From Ochromonas danica (lineage: Eukaryota; Sar; Chrysophyceae; Chromulinales; Chromulinaceae), in NCBI GenBank assembly GCA_015146655.1, contig VKHL01000268.1, positions 1-21,457 of the forward strand: a stretch of DNA of 21,457 nt. The letters run 5' to 3'. Shown here one piece after another: positions 9,155 through 17,237 of the stretch (its first letter is position 1; every line of letters starts with the position of its first letter). The notes beneath the pieces were generated by a model that searched no databases, had not been told where the DNA came from, and was given only the letters and a program-made list of their open reading frames with translations. Made by a program: the position numbers and the translations under genes.

Positions 9155-9222
9155 GCACGAGTACGAGTATTTACTCGCCGTACTCGCGAGTACTACTCGT
9201 ACTTCCAGCGCGAGTACCGCTG
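9155..9222. repeat. Cluster of GTACTCG / CGAGTAC motifs
   Basis: About eight forward or reverse copies of the word TACTCG in 68 bp, including the perfect palindrome TACTCGCGAGTA. A related cluster is at 13031-13071. It lies just outside the transposon and may be a fragment of another repeat family. Confidence 0.6.
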
Positions 9223-9316
9223 TTGATAACTGTAAAGCTAAATCAATTGTGTGACACGAACTGTCAAATGCTTGAGACTAGAATTTTGTTTCCCCAAGTC
9301 TTTTCGTGTGCCCAAG

Positions 9317-11278
9317 TGTTTTCGTGTCCACCTCCGAAAATGCAAAAACCGAAAAAGATGGGAAACAACGCGTTGTTTTGGTGTTTTGTTTGTTAATAAA
9401 GCTTGGTGTTCGTCCTTTGGAAATGAAATGAAATCAGATCCAGATGGAAGATCTCTCTGCTGGATCATCAGACTCTGAGAGTGAGGTCAACGATGACGTT
9501 GACTTCACTCTCATGAATCAGAAGAAAAGGAAAAGGCATTTGGATTCCTCCCTTGATTCCGATCTCATTTGTGAGATCAGGGAGCTTTGGAAAGCCGGAA
9601 CTTACAACAAAACAGAGATTTCCAGGTTGCTCTCTGTGACACTAGATACTGTTAGATAGTGAGTTTTACCATCAAACTATTGTTGTCTATGATTTTTTGA
9701 CTGATTATGCATTATGAATTTTTCAGCCACGTTGCTATCATTGAGAAGCATCCTACTCTAACAGGAAGCAGTATGCCAGAAAGAATGAGAAGAAAACACA
9801 TTGTTTCAGCAGCTGAAAAAGCTATTATATTGGATACAGTAAAATCGAGAGACTTCAATATGGATTCAGTAACTGCTGATGAATTTGCAGGATTAGTCCA
9901 TGACGTTAGAAAAGAGCATCTTCATGAACAAAACAAGACTTCGGATCACTTGAAAGAACTGAGCTATAAAACATTAAACAAGTTGAAACGTGAGTTATCT
10001 TATTAATTATTCATTTTTTCTTATCTTCATTTTTCTCACAACAATAATAGGCGAGCTTGTACCAGAGAATATTAAATGCCCAACTTTGAAGAATCGAAGG
10101 AGAGCGGAAGCCTTAAACGACTTACCTTCGGCAATCAGTCAAGTGGCTGTGTCTTTCGCAATTCAAGACATTACACTAGCAAAACAAAGGGAGCAACAAG
10201 AAGCAATAGAGAATTCTGAAAAACTACAAAACAACAACTGTCCGCTAAGGATAATTCCTGAGTTATACTTTAACTTCGACTTCGTGACTTGCATGATGGG
10301 GAATTGGGATAATGCAAAAATTTTACTAACAGAAGGATCAACCAAATTCCTGAATCATTTAAACATATCACCGGGTATAAGTCAAGAATTGCACAAAAAA
10401 AGATCCATAAAGCTCCTATTTATTTCTAATGCTGCTGGATATGTGGTTGGTGCCATTGCTTTCATCAAAGATTATAATATAAACTGTATGGAAAAATACA
10501 AGCTATCCAATCAGCAGCGAGCATTATGGCTCAATAAAGAGTGGGCTATTAAGCGTAGAATACAAATTGAGTTGGAAAGACAAATGGCCGAACGAGAAAA
10601 GGCGGAAAAGTTGACCATTAAGGCTATAAATAAAGCTGTTGAAGTTGCAGTCAGCAGTGATCCTGGAAAGCAGCCCATAGTTAAAGCTTACAAGGACGAA
10701 GAGAATGCTGACTATGTGTTTTGTGGTTCGAACGCATGCAGAAACATACGTAAAGAGTGTTCCGCTGCAGTGGACGACAAATGGAGAGGATGTCCCACAA
10801 ATCATTGCACATTTTGGGTGTGTCCAAAACTCAACTGCCAAAGGCAAATGAAATCTCATATCGAGAAATGCTTGTTTAACTTGACCTTCAAAAGAATCAA
10901 TCCGTTTCCAACCAGCAACACCCGCCGCCTCGTCAATAAAGCTCTTATCATTTGATCATTTGATTACTACTACTAAGCTTCAAACAGCCAATTTCTCGAT
11001 TCATTTGTGCAATTTTAAATACTTACCAAAACAAAAGAATTCTTCGAAGTCCACCAATTGCTGTGATCTTCTACAGAAAACGTGCATCCGTGCTATTTAC
11101 AGAAACAATAGCATCATTCGCCACATTTAGGTCTGTTATCATCATTATTAAACCGGGGAAGCTTTGAACAATGGAATCTAGGCTGAAGTGGTGAGCACAA
11201 GAAAACAGCTTTTATCATATAAAAACTACTTTTTGGTCTTTTTCGGTTTTCGATTCTTCGGTTACAGAAACGAAAACA
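9317..11278 (+). mobile_element. DNA transposon remnant, pogo/Tigger-like (Tc1-mariner superfamily)
   Basis: A spliced DDE-type protein gene is bracketed by inverted repeats: 9317-9359 and 11236-11278, 43 bp each, 32 of 43 positions matching with no gap. Both start TGTTTTCGT when read inward and end CCGAAAAAGA. Weaker similarity continues outward for roughly 50 bp more, so the true ends may lie near 9240 and 11350; I could not fix a target-site duplication. The catalytic middle of the transposase is missing, so this copy is probably not autonomous. Confidence 0.6.
9444..10955 (+). CDS. DDE transposase-derived protein lacking the middle of the catalytic domain
   Basis: Three exons, 9444-9658, 9727-9989 and 10051-10955, with introns of 68 and 61 nt (both start GTGAGT; acceptors TTTTTCAG and AATAATAG). 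The phases agree and give 460 aa. The N terminus is acidic, then comes KKRKRH and a helix-turn-helix-like segment (ICEIRELWKAGTYNKTEISRLL). The block IPELYFNFDFVT...KILLTEGSTK...KRSIKLLFISNAAGYVVGAIAF matches the start of the DDE_1-type catalytic core, where the usual N-x-D-E is followed by K-V-L-V-P-K-G and then the strand ending in A-D/A-G. Here the residue after the Asp is Phe rather than Glu. Directly after this, the later Asp blocks are absent and the frame goes to a coiled-coil segment and a Cys-rich C terminus (FCGSNAC...WRGCPTNHC...CPKLNC), like the zinc-binding tails of some pogo-type transposases. The frame is open throughout despite the missing core. Confidence 0.72.
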
Positions 11279-11531
11279 GTGGAGGAGACGCAAATTGCAC
11301 ATAATCCAAAACGCTAGAATGTCACGTTCGTTGGCAATTAAATTATGCTATCAATGGCCACACACTTTCTTGCAGCTTGTTTGGAATCTGGGAATTTGGC
11401 CGGCCAGGGGCCAACGTTCCAACAACCGCTGTGAATACATCCAACGAATATTCGAAATCCCCAATTTTCGAAGAAACGTGTTTTCCACTTCGAAGAAACA
11501 CGTTGATCTTCAACTAGCCGCCAACGCGGCG

Positions 11532-11807
11532 ATGGACGACGATTTCAACGAGGAGGGCGAATTGGAGGACAGTTCTGAAGTTGACCAAGAAGCTCCTGAA
11601 ACTTTTGAGACAATCTCAACCAGTTCCGCGCCTGCCGTATCGAGCTCCTTTCTGGGTGAGAATGGAACTGTTATAGAGCGGGAAGACCGAGGTGCAGAGC
11701 CAGGGATGCCGGTAATCTCAAGAATCGGCATCAAATGCGGCATTATGGACTATTATCTATCATGGAAAATAGAGCCAGTTTGGATCCCTGCATTGGAGGG
11801 ATCGTGA
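11532..11807 (+). CDS. Hypothetical small acidic ORF
   Basis: 91 codons starting MDDDFNEEGELEDSSEVD. The frame stays open upstream to 11295, but the upstream part has no sensible composition. The acidic Ser/Glu-rich start resembles the opening of the transposase at 9444 in style only. It could be the first exon of another element, or spurious. No domain recognised. Confidence 0.25.
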   Translation: MDDDFNEEGELEDSSEVDQEAPETFETISTSSAPAVSSSFLGENGTVIEREDRGAEPGMPVISRIGIKCGIMDYYLSWKIEPVWIPALEGS

Positions 11808-12188
11808 ATTGTACTCAAGATCAATTTTAACGAGTTGCCCCAGACGTCAAAATATTAGGTAACACAAAAATATTCGGTAATATAATATTCGGTGTTTTGT
11901 AACACAAAAGCAAAGCAACTGACGACTGGAGAAAACCTCAATTCAAAACTCTCTCCCATCGATCGATGGGAATAATCAGATATTTGATCGATAGAGCAAG
12001 GTCTGATTCAGCAGCAACAATCCTGGACCATTGTGAGGTCTATCATTCTTATACACACACTTATCTTATATGTGTACACACACTTGTCACAACACACTTA
12101 TATATTTACATACATACACTTGTATTGATGTGTTAAAGAAGATTCATTCACTTGTTTCCATCATCTACTGTCTGCATGATGTCTAACC
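11808..12188. other. Intergenic, AT-rich with short repeats
   Basis: Contains repeated AATATTCGGTAA-type words (11848-11905), GATCGAT words (11957-11995), a TG/CA-rich stretch (12050-12125) and one telomere-like CTAACCCTAAC (12183-12193). I see no gene. Confidence 0.5.
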
Positions 12189-12551
12189 CTAACTTACATG
12201 GGTATTGTTTCGGAATGCACTTTCAATTTGTCCACAACATTTCGATGAAATGGCATAAGAAATGGAATGAGTACAGTTTAGAGAAGAACTAATCCAACAA
12301 ACATACACTACGCTCTTCAGCACATATCCATCCATGATGAGAAATCGCATTCCTTGTTGGCTGTGATGGCTAACTTGATCTTGTTTTGTCCATACTCGGT
12401 CATCGTTAATAACAACCTCCTCAGCATCTCCAGAGACAGTATTATCTTGCTACAGAAGAGAGATACTTAGTAACAAAGAAAAATCTACGTTAAGCAGTCA
12501 CACATGGATTCAGCCATCTTAATTAAATACCACCTTCCTCATTCTGGACAT
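12189..12551 (-). CDS. Possible two-exon ORF with FLYWCH-like start
   Basis: Exon 12551-12534 (MSRMRK) and exon 12449-12189 join over an 84-nt GT-AG intron (donor GTGGTA, acceptor CTTCTGTAG), giving 92 aa. The segment VSHHSQQGMRFLIMDGY resembles the opening of FLYWCH zinc fingers (F-x-x-S-x-x-G-x-x-L-x-x-x-G-Y), which occur in Mutator-like transposases and some nuclear proteins. The later W-x-C and Cys/His positions are not clear; part of the second exon after 12310 may be intron. The first exon overlaps the last codons of the LRR remnant in another frame. Low certainty; perhaps a transposon fragment. Confidence 0.3.
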
Positions 12552-13094
12552 TTGCCGTGTTGCAGATAATATACTCTCTCACGTAGATCGCTATTAGACA
12601 TGCACAACACCACCAATTTCACATCCTTTCTAATCATGCGACTTATCATCGCATCAGTGCAATAGCATTCATAACTCGCAGCTAATGGTGGCTTCGATCA
12701 GATTCTACCCCTGCTCTGCTATTGCTAATAGACTTACATTATTGAACCTATTGTTATTAACACAACAATGGTCCCCCTTCAACACTTGCAATCGAGGAAG
12801 ATTCACTAACAGGTCAATCAAAACATCATCTACAATGTTCTTTTCTTCATCCGCCTCAAGACTCCTTAAAGTTGTGTCAAAGGTAATAGATAAGTGATGG
12901 TTTAGATAGTCCATAGAAGTTAGTTTCACATAACAAAAGTCATTCAAACTTTGGACAAGATGTCCCAATCGATGTTCATTGGTACTTCTGGGAGTGGAGC
13001 GAAAGTCCAAAAGTGTGATTTTCAAATCTATCGGTACTCGCAAGTACTCGCTGGGAGTAGTACTCGTGCTGTGTTGTAGTAGTAGTGTTGACAT
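12539..13094 (-). pseudogene. Leucine-rich-repeat gene remnant
   Basis: From 13094 the frame reads leucine-rich-repeat-like blocks: LKITLLDFRSTP, YVKLTSMDYLNHHLSI, LRSLEADE and LPRLQVLKGDHC...VSLLAIAEQG. A TAG follows at about 12703, after which the pattern goes on in the same frame (NLIEATISC) and then in another frame (YCTDAMISRMIRKDVKLVVLC, ending KCPE and TGA at 12539). One in-frame stop and one frame change in 560 bp, with no fitting intron, point to a decayed gene or assembly errors. The type recalls AMN1/F-box LRR proteins. The 5' end is missing; it begins at a GTACTCG motif cluster. Confidence 0.5.
13031..13071. repeat. Second GTACTCG motif cluster
   Basis: Three TACTCG copies plus a near-copy. 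On the minus strand it reads CGAGTACTACTC...GCGAGTACC, similar in order to 9186-9219. It lies at the 5' edge of the LRR remnant. Confidence 0.5.
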
Positions 13095-13346
13095 TAGTTC
13101 GAAGTTAAAGAGTGCAATTAATAAAGAGAGTGCAGTCGAAGAATTTGTCAATATCGAATAGCCAAAATGAACGTTCGGAGGGAGCCTGTATAATTTGCTT
13201 ATGTTCTCTCTATTTCACCTGAGGCAACTTTTGGAGTAAATAGAATATTCAAATTACAGAAAGAGAAAAATGCATTAATATATTATTGACATTGACGACT
13301 GCTTTTGTTGGGACTTCTTTGGCTAATTCTCTAACAAAACACCCAC

Positions 13347-15227
13347 TTAAACAGATTGTTTGCAAACACACTGTTCAAAATTTTGAACCAAAGTATCAAT
13401 TTTATTAACTTGAGCGACTTTGTTTTCCTGAGTGTGCAATGGCTGGACAGAATTCAATTTTCCATCCAAAGGAGTAACAAACACCAAGATTTTTTTGACA
13501 ATTCGTAGATGAATCGATTCAGGATAAGCTAAAATGATATCGTGTAAGCCGTTGACTTTGACAGGATGGCTCTCTCCCACGGTAATCTGCAACACCACCA
13601 AAAGAAAGACAGGCAGACCATCTTGACCAAATCCGGAAGGAAACACACAAAATGCATCACCTGATTCTAAGTTGGATATCTTTGGTTGATAAAGGATATT
13701 TGGCAGAAGCTTCTTGGATTCATCATCTCTTGCGTTCTCTTTCCAGTGATATTCAAGTACAGCCATCGCAGGAAGAGAGATATTGTATGTCTCAGTGGTT
13801 TGCATCGATTGAGCTGATATTGTTTGCCCAGCGATTGGCTTCAACCACAAACAGATCTTTTCAAACAGATTACCAGCCGATCCTCCTCCATAAACTACAG
13901 GGGCAACACCAGCATTGAAGAGATTGATCGGCTCAGCAAGAATGCGAGACTGGTGTTTCTCAGCAATTCTCTTAAAAATCATATCAGAGGCAAAAGAGTG
14001 AATGGCACGACGATCATATAGCCAATCATTGTCAGACGGAGACCACGGAGGATTCATATGCAATAACATATAACTTTTCTCAGGATCCACACTCCCAAAA
14101 CCATGTTTGAAGAAGTAATCAGCAATGATTCCACCCTTCGATTCCAATGCATCTTCCAACTTCAACTGTGAATCTCCCTCAACTCCATCCCAAAAGATAC
14201 TTCTGGGAACCCCACCAAAGAGAATAAACCGATCGATCCATTTCTCGTCATCAGACTCGATGCACAACAGCTCAAAATAACTCCATGTCGGGAGAGTATA
14301 TCGGAATTTTGGTGAGTTGTTCATGGTTTGCTTGTAACGAAGAGGATTGGGAGAGCTAAAGATAAACAACCACTTCCCTTTACAACGAGGCTCTGCCATG
14401 TCTTTAAGATCAGAGAAAATAGGAACTTCAAGCAATGGACATTTTCCATGAGAGGTGATCGAACATTCAAAGACTCCGGGTTGTTCAGCTTCTGGAACAA
14501 AATAATGGTATTCTCCACTCATCAAACCTAATTCCAACACAAATCGCTTATCAGAAAATCTTTCATCAAAAAGAAACCTGAATAGGAAGTAGATGAGGAA
14601 CAAGGACTTTCCAATGCCTGGAACACCAGTAAAGAGAGTGGCTGGTAGTTGACCTTGATAAATCGGCATGAGTAGAGTTACGATATCATAAAGTTTTTTA
14701 TAGCAAGGACGAATGTAAATTCGTGAAGGAATCTTTCCATATCTCTCATAGAACATGACAGGAAGAGTTTTAATTTCCAAATATTCGACTTCATATTGCC
14801 GAACGACACCTTCGGAGTACAAGGGAATGCTGAACTCGATTATTTCACCACGGAAGTCAACAAGGGCTTTGCTTGCCAACATAACACCTGAGAGAAACAC
14901 AATAAAACAACGAAAATGGATGAGAAAACAAACAATGACCTGATGCAGGAGGAAGAGCTGATGAGAGAAAGTTAATGTTAAAACAATAGAAAAGTAACAG
15001 AAGCTACCTCTCAATATCAGATTCTCTTTTTCTTGTAATTGCTCCAGCTGTCTATGTAAACGTTCTTGATCCATTTCTTCATACATCAGGAAGCTGTCAT
15101 CCAAGGTGAGCGCAGGAAGTGGTAATAAGCCCTTTTCCACTGCTTTCTTCATAGCAACACGATAATTTAGCACATCTTTGATCGCTTGGATCTCTTTTCT
15201 AACGTTCTCAATCTCACTTCGATTCAT
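13347..15227 (-). CDS. RHS/Crinkler-type P-loop NTPase with nuclease-like C terminus
   Basis: Best model: exons 15227-15008, 14957-14940 (18-nt microexon) and 14887-13347, introns of 50 and 52 nt, 592 aa. The frame is also open straight through the introns (626 codons). Residues about 1-73 are a coiled coil (IENVRKEIQAIKDVL, RLHRQLEQLQEKEN). The P-loop GVPGIGKS is at about 167-174, then FLIYFLFRFLF, an IFSSPNPLRYK strand, the R-Y-T-L-P-T-W-S-Y-F-EL motif and FGGVPRSIF, all typical of RHS (retrotransposon hot spot) and Crinkler NTPases. The C-terminal part has GNLFE, LESGDAF and FLLVVLQITV...HP, the E, D and QxT signs of the PD-(D/E)XK-like nuclease of this group. No Crinkler leader (LxLFLAK) is present. 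Such proteins are known from oomycetes, trypanosomes, chytrids and some algae, where they act in the nucleus or as effectors; the role here is unknown. The reading frame looks intact. Confidence 0.85.
   Translation of the reverse strand: MNRSEIENVRKEIQAIKDVLNYRVAMKKAVEKGLLPLPALTLDDSFLMYEEMDQERLHRQLEQLQEKENLILRGSFCYFSIVLTLTFSHQLFLLHQVIVCFLIHFRCFIVFLSGVMLASKALVDFRGEIIEFSIPLYSEGVVRQYEVEYLEIKTLPVMFYERYGKIPSRIYIRPCYKKLYDIVTLLMPIYQGQLPATLFTGVPGIGKSLFLIYFLFRFLFDERFSDKRFVLELGLMSGEYHYFVPEAEQPGVFECSITSHGKCPLLEVPIFSDLKDMAEPRCKGKWLFIFSSPNPLRYKQTMNNSPKFRYTLPTWSYFELLCIESDDEKWIDRFILFGGVPRSIFWDGVEGDSQLKLEDALESKGGIIADYFFKHGFGSVDPEKSYMLLHMNPPWSPSDNDWLYDRRAIHSFASDMIFKRIAEKHQSRILAEPINLFNAGVAPVVYGGGSAGNLFEKICLWLKPIAGQTISAQSMQTTETYNISLPAMAVLEYHWKENARDDESKKLLPNILYQPKISNLESGDAFCVFPSGFGQDGLPVFLLVVLQITVGESHPVKVNGLHDIILAYPESIHLRIVKKILVFVTPLDGKLNSVQPLHTQENKVAQVNKIDTLVQNFEQCVCKQSV
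14940..14957 (-). other. Probable 18-nt microexon of the RHS gene
   Basis: The bases between two back-to-back introns, 14958-15007 (starts GTAGCT, ends CTCATCAG) and 14888-14939 (starts GTCATT, ends TCTCTCAG). Included, it adds ALPPAS between ILR and GVMLASK and keeps the frame. A single 120-nt intron that skips it is also in frame. Confidence 0.55.
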
Positions 15228-15380
15228 GAGAAAGTGAAAAATTCTTAATTAAGCAATTCCTTAACAATTCTTGAATTCAAAAAATTCTTTTGTGAAAGCA
15301 AATAAAATATTGCTTTGAAGAGTTCTCAATGACAGTCCTACAGCAATGTGGAATGAGTTCGTGCTGTTCTCGTCACTCTG

Positions 15381-15579
15381 TCTTGGACCTTCCAGGCTAA
15401 GGTTTAGAAAACCCTGATTTCACTATATGAAAACTCTTCTTTAGTCCAACAACCCAACATCGCCTTTCTCTTTTTTGTGCTTTGGAGAAAGGCGATGTTG
15501 GGTCGTTGGGCTAAAGAAGAGTTTTCATATAGTGAAATCAGGGTTTTCTAAACCTTAGCCTCGACCTTCGGGTCCAATA
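15381..15579. mobile_element. Foldback (MITE-like) element with 76-bp arms and 7-bp target-site duplication
   Basis: Arms 15395-15470 and 15485-15560 are inverted copies with two mismatches, separated by a 14-bp loop. Outside them, TTGGACC (15383) and GGTCCAA (15571) extend the symmetry. The element is flanked by CACTCTG at 15374-15380 and 15580-15586. It carries no coding frame. It sits between the RHS gene start and the 671-bp duplicate. A DNA-transposon derivative (7-8-bp target duplication) fits, but the superfamily is not determined. Confidence 0.7.
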
Positions 15580-16249
15580 CACTCTGGAAATCTGGAATTC
15601 AGTCTGGAAATTTGGGCCTCGACGCTAAAGTTCCCACTCTCTCTGTGTGTGCTAGACTAATTAGCGCAGTAGACTACTGGTACACGTACACATGGAAGTC
15701 TACAGACATCAGTTCACCACTCTTGTACAGTGCTGATGTAGTCTAACTAGTGCACAAGGACTACTATGCTGCACCAACATCACGGTATGGAATTTCTATG
15801 CAAACTACAGTTAATAATTAGACGGACTAACATACTACATGTAACATAAACTATTGGTATTTGGAATGAAGTCTGGTATTGAAATGGACGGCATGGATCA
15901 AGTTGTTGCTTTCCAGAAACAAAGAAGCCACTCCTTCAAGAGTCACTGTCATCGCATTGTGTGTAGCCCTTCTGGAAGAAGCAACAGTTTTCAATCGAGG
16001 AGCAACGCAAAAGCTCGCTCGCGTGAATATCGTAATGGCGAATATCGCCATCAATCTCATGAGGGCAGGAATGGACATCCTCTAACAGTGCCAGCAAATC
16101 CGACAGACTGCTGTCATCGCCAGCATCATCTCCATCGCTGACATTCCCCATGCTTTGCCCGAAGCGCTGGGCAGGGACCGCGGCTTCGACCACCTCCACC
16201 GGAACTGCACAGGTATTAGAAATCTTAAAGGAGAAGGAAACAAGACTAG
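15579..16249. repeat. 671-bp segmental duplication, copy 2
   Basis: Partner of 8404-9074 (two differences seen). This copy continues upstream into the rest of member E, so it is probably the parent locus. Its left end coincides with the right end of the foldback element. Confidence 0.95.
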
Positions 16250-16760
16250 TTCCATCCGAGCGGGTGTGCAGCATCACGTCATTCATCTGCGCACACAGTC
16301 CACCCAAGCCTCAATACGACACTGCCAGAAAAACTCGATCGCTGGGATGCCTAATAGAGAGATATTTTGCTTTCCTCTGCTAGCAAGATACTCTAGAAAG
16401 ACACATATTATTATTCAATAAGACCTCTCATAGCTATTAACTAATATTAATATGATATTTAATATTATTAATACCTGCACACAAAACTTCTCTTGGAAGA
16501 TAGAGTCTGGGCGGCAAAACTGGAACAAGTACTGGTTCATCAGCTTCTGATCGCAAGAGTTGTAGACATTGCGAAACATGGCAGCATAATCCCTGCGAAT
16601 GTCATGTTTGAGGATTTTGGGCAGCACGACATGCTTGACAAGACGTCCATTTCTTCTGCGATTGAAGTAGACGCCACCATGAGGACCAACAGGAGCATTA
16701 TTCAGAGTTGACACATCACGTTTTCTTTTTCTTCTTCCAGCTGTGTCGAAAACATTTTCT
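15851..16760 (-). pseudogene. Local family member E, probably disrupted
   Basis: Paralogue of member B. The 5' exon reads TAGRRKRKRD (basic patch), APV and then the 191-bp cassette from GPHGGVYF to DSIF, ending FCVQ at a donor (GTATTA, 16482). The next exon reads GKQNISLLGIPAIEFFWQCRIEA, matching B's GKRNLEVLGMKNISAFWRGSMES, then must change frame (one base fewer than in B) to reach HTRSDGTSLVSFSF. A second frame change separates the acidic linker from the C-terminal GVASLFLESNNLIHAVHF. No start codon precedes the basic patch in frame, and the exon boundary near 16400 has no phase-compatible splice pair that I can find. At least two frame breaks argue for a pseudogene, though undetected introns or assembly error remain possible. 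Confidence 0.6.
16497..16687 (-). repeat. 191-bp cassette identical to 2730-2920
   Basis: Second copy of the exonic cassette shared with member B. Flanking coding sequence, introns and 5' region differ completely between the two loci. Confidence 0.93.
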
Positions 16761-17237
16761 GTAGTGGCTATTCGTATTGGAGATGTCAGAGAGACTGGAG
16801 AAGAATGAATGCTTCACACAAAACATCGTGCCGTACTATCACATCAAAATCTATACTCATGACCTCAATACTGTCCCAAACGTAACTCCCAGAGGTCGGA
16901 ACAGCAGGCAAAACTCATTAGTCTACTGTTCCTTCATTCTCCCAACAGAAACTGTGAAGTTAAGCCGTTTCCCTTCCCTCTCAACACAGCAACACAACAT
17001 CCAACATGACCCTCTGGCAGTCTGGGACCCTTTGTTGTGGTCATCTCTCCTTCATAATGGAATCTTTTTTCACTGAGAGAGAGAGAAAGAAAATAAGAAA
17101 GAAAAAATTGGAGAGGTGTTTATCATTTTGAGAGAATTTGTCCTTCATTGATCATCTATAAAAATATTTTTTGTCTTAGTTAGCTGTTTTGGTTGTTATT
17201 CTTCTTGTTGTTGTTGTTGCTGTTGTTTTTCATAGCG
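16761..17237. promoter_or_regulatory. Intergenic region with TATA-like box upstream of the helical-repeat gene
   Basis: Divergent spacer between member E and the gene at 17238. TATAAAAA at 17157-17164 lies about 75 bp before the start codon, followed by a GTT-repeat leader. An open frame of 99 codons (16777-17076, +) has no recognisable content; part of this stretch may include the lost 5' exon of E. Confidence 0.45.

Noticed and set aside
9136-9478. Several overlapping frames on both strands at the transposon left end
   Set aside because: Short, without recognisable content, and spanning the inverted repeat; likely non-coding element end.
12183-12193. Telomere-like CTAACCCTAAC
   Set aside because: A single short copy; not an array, so not evidence of a telomere.
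13034-15560. RHS gene and foldback as parts of one mobile element
   Set aside because: The foldback has its own 7-bp target duplication and no inverted repeat partner was found on the far side of the RHS gene.
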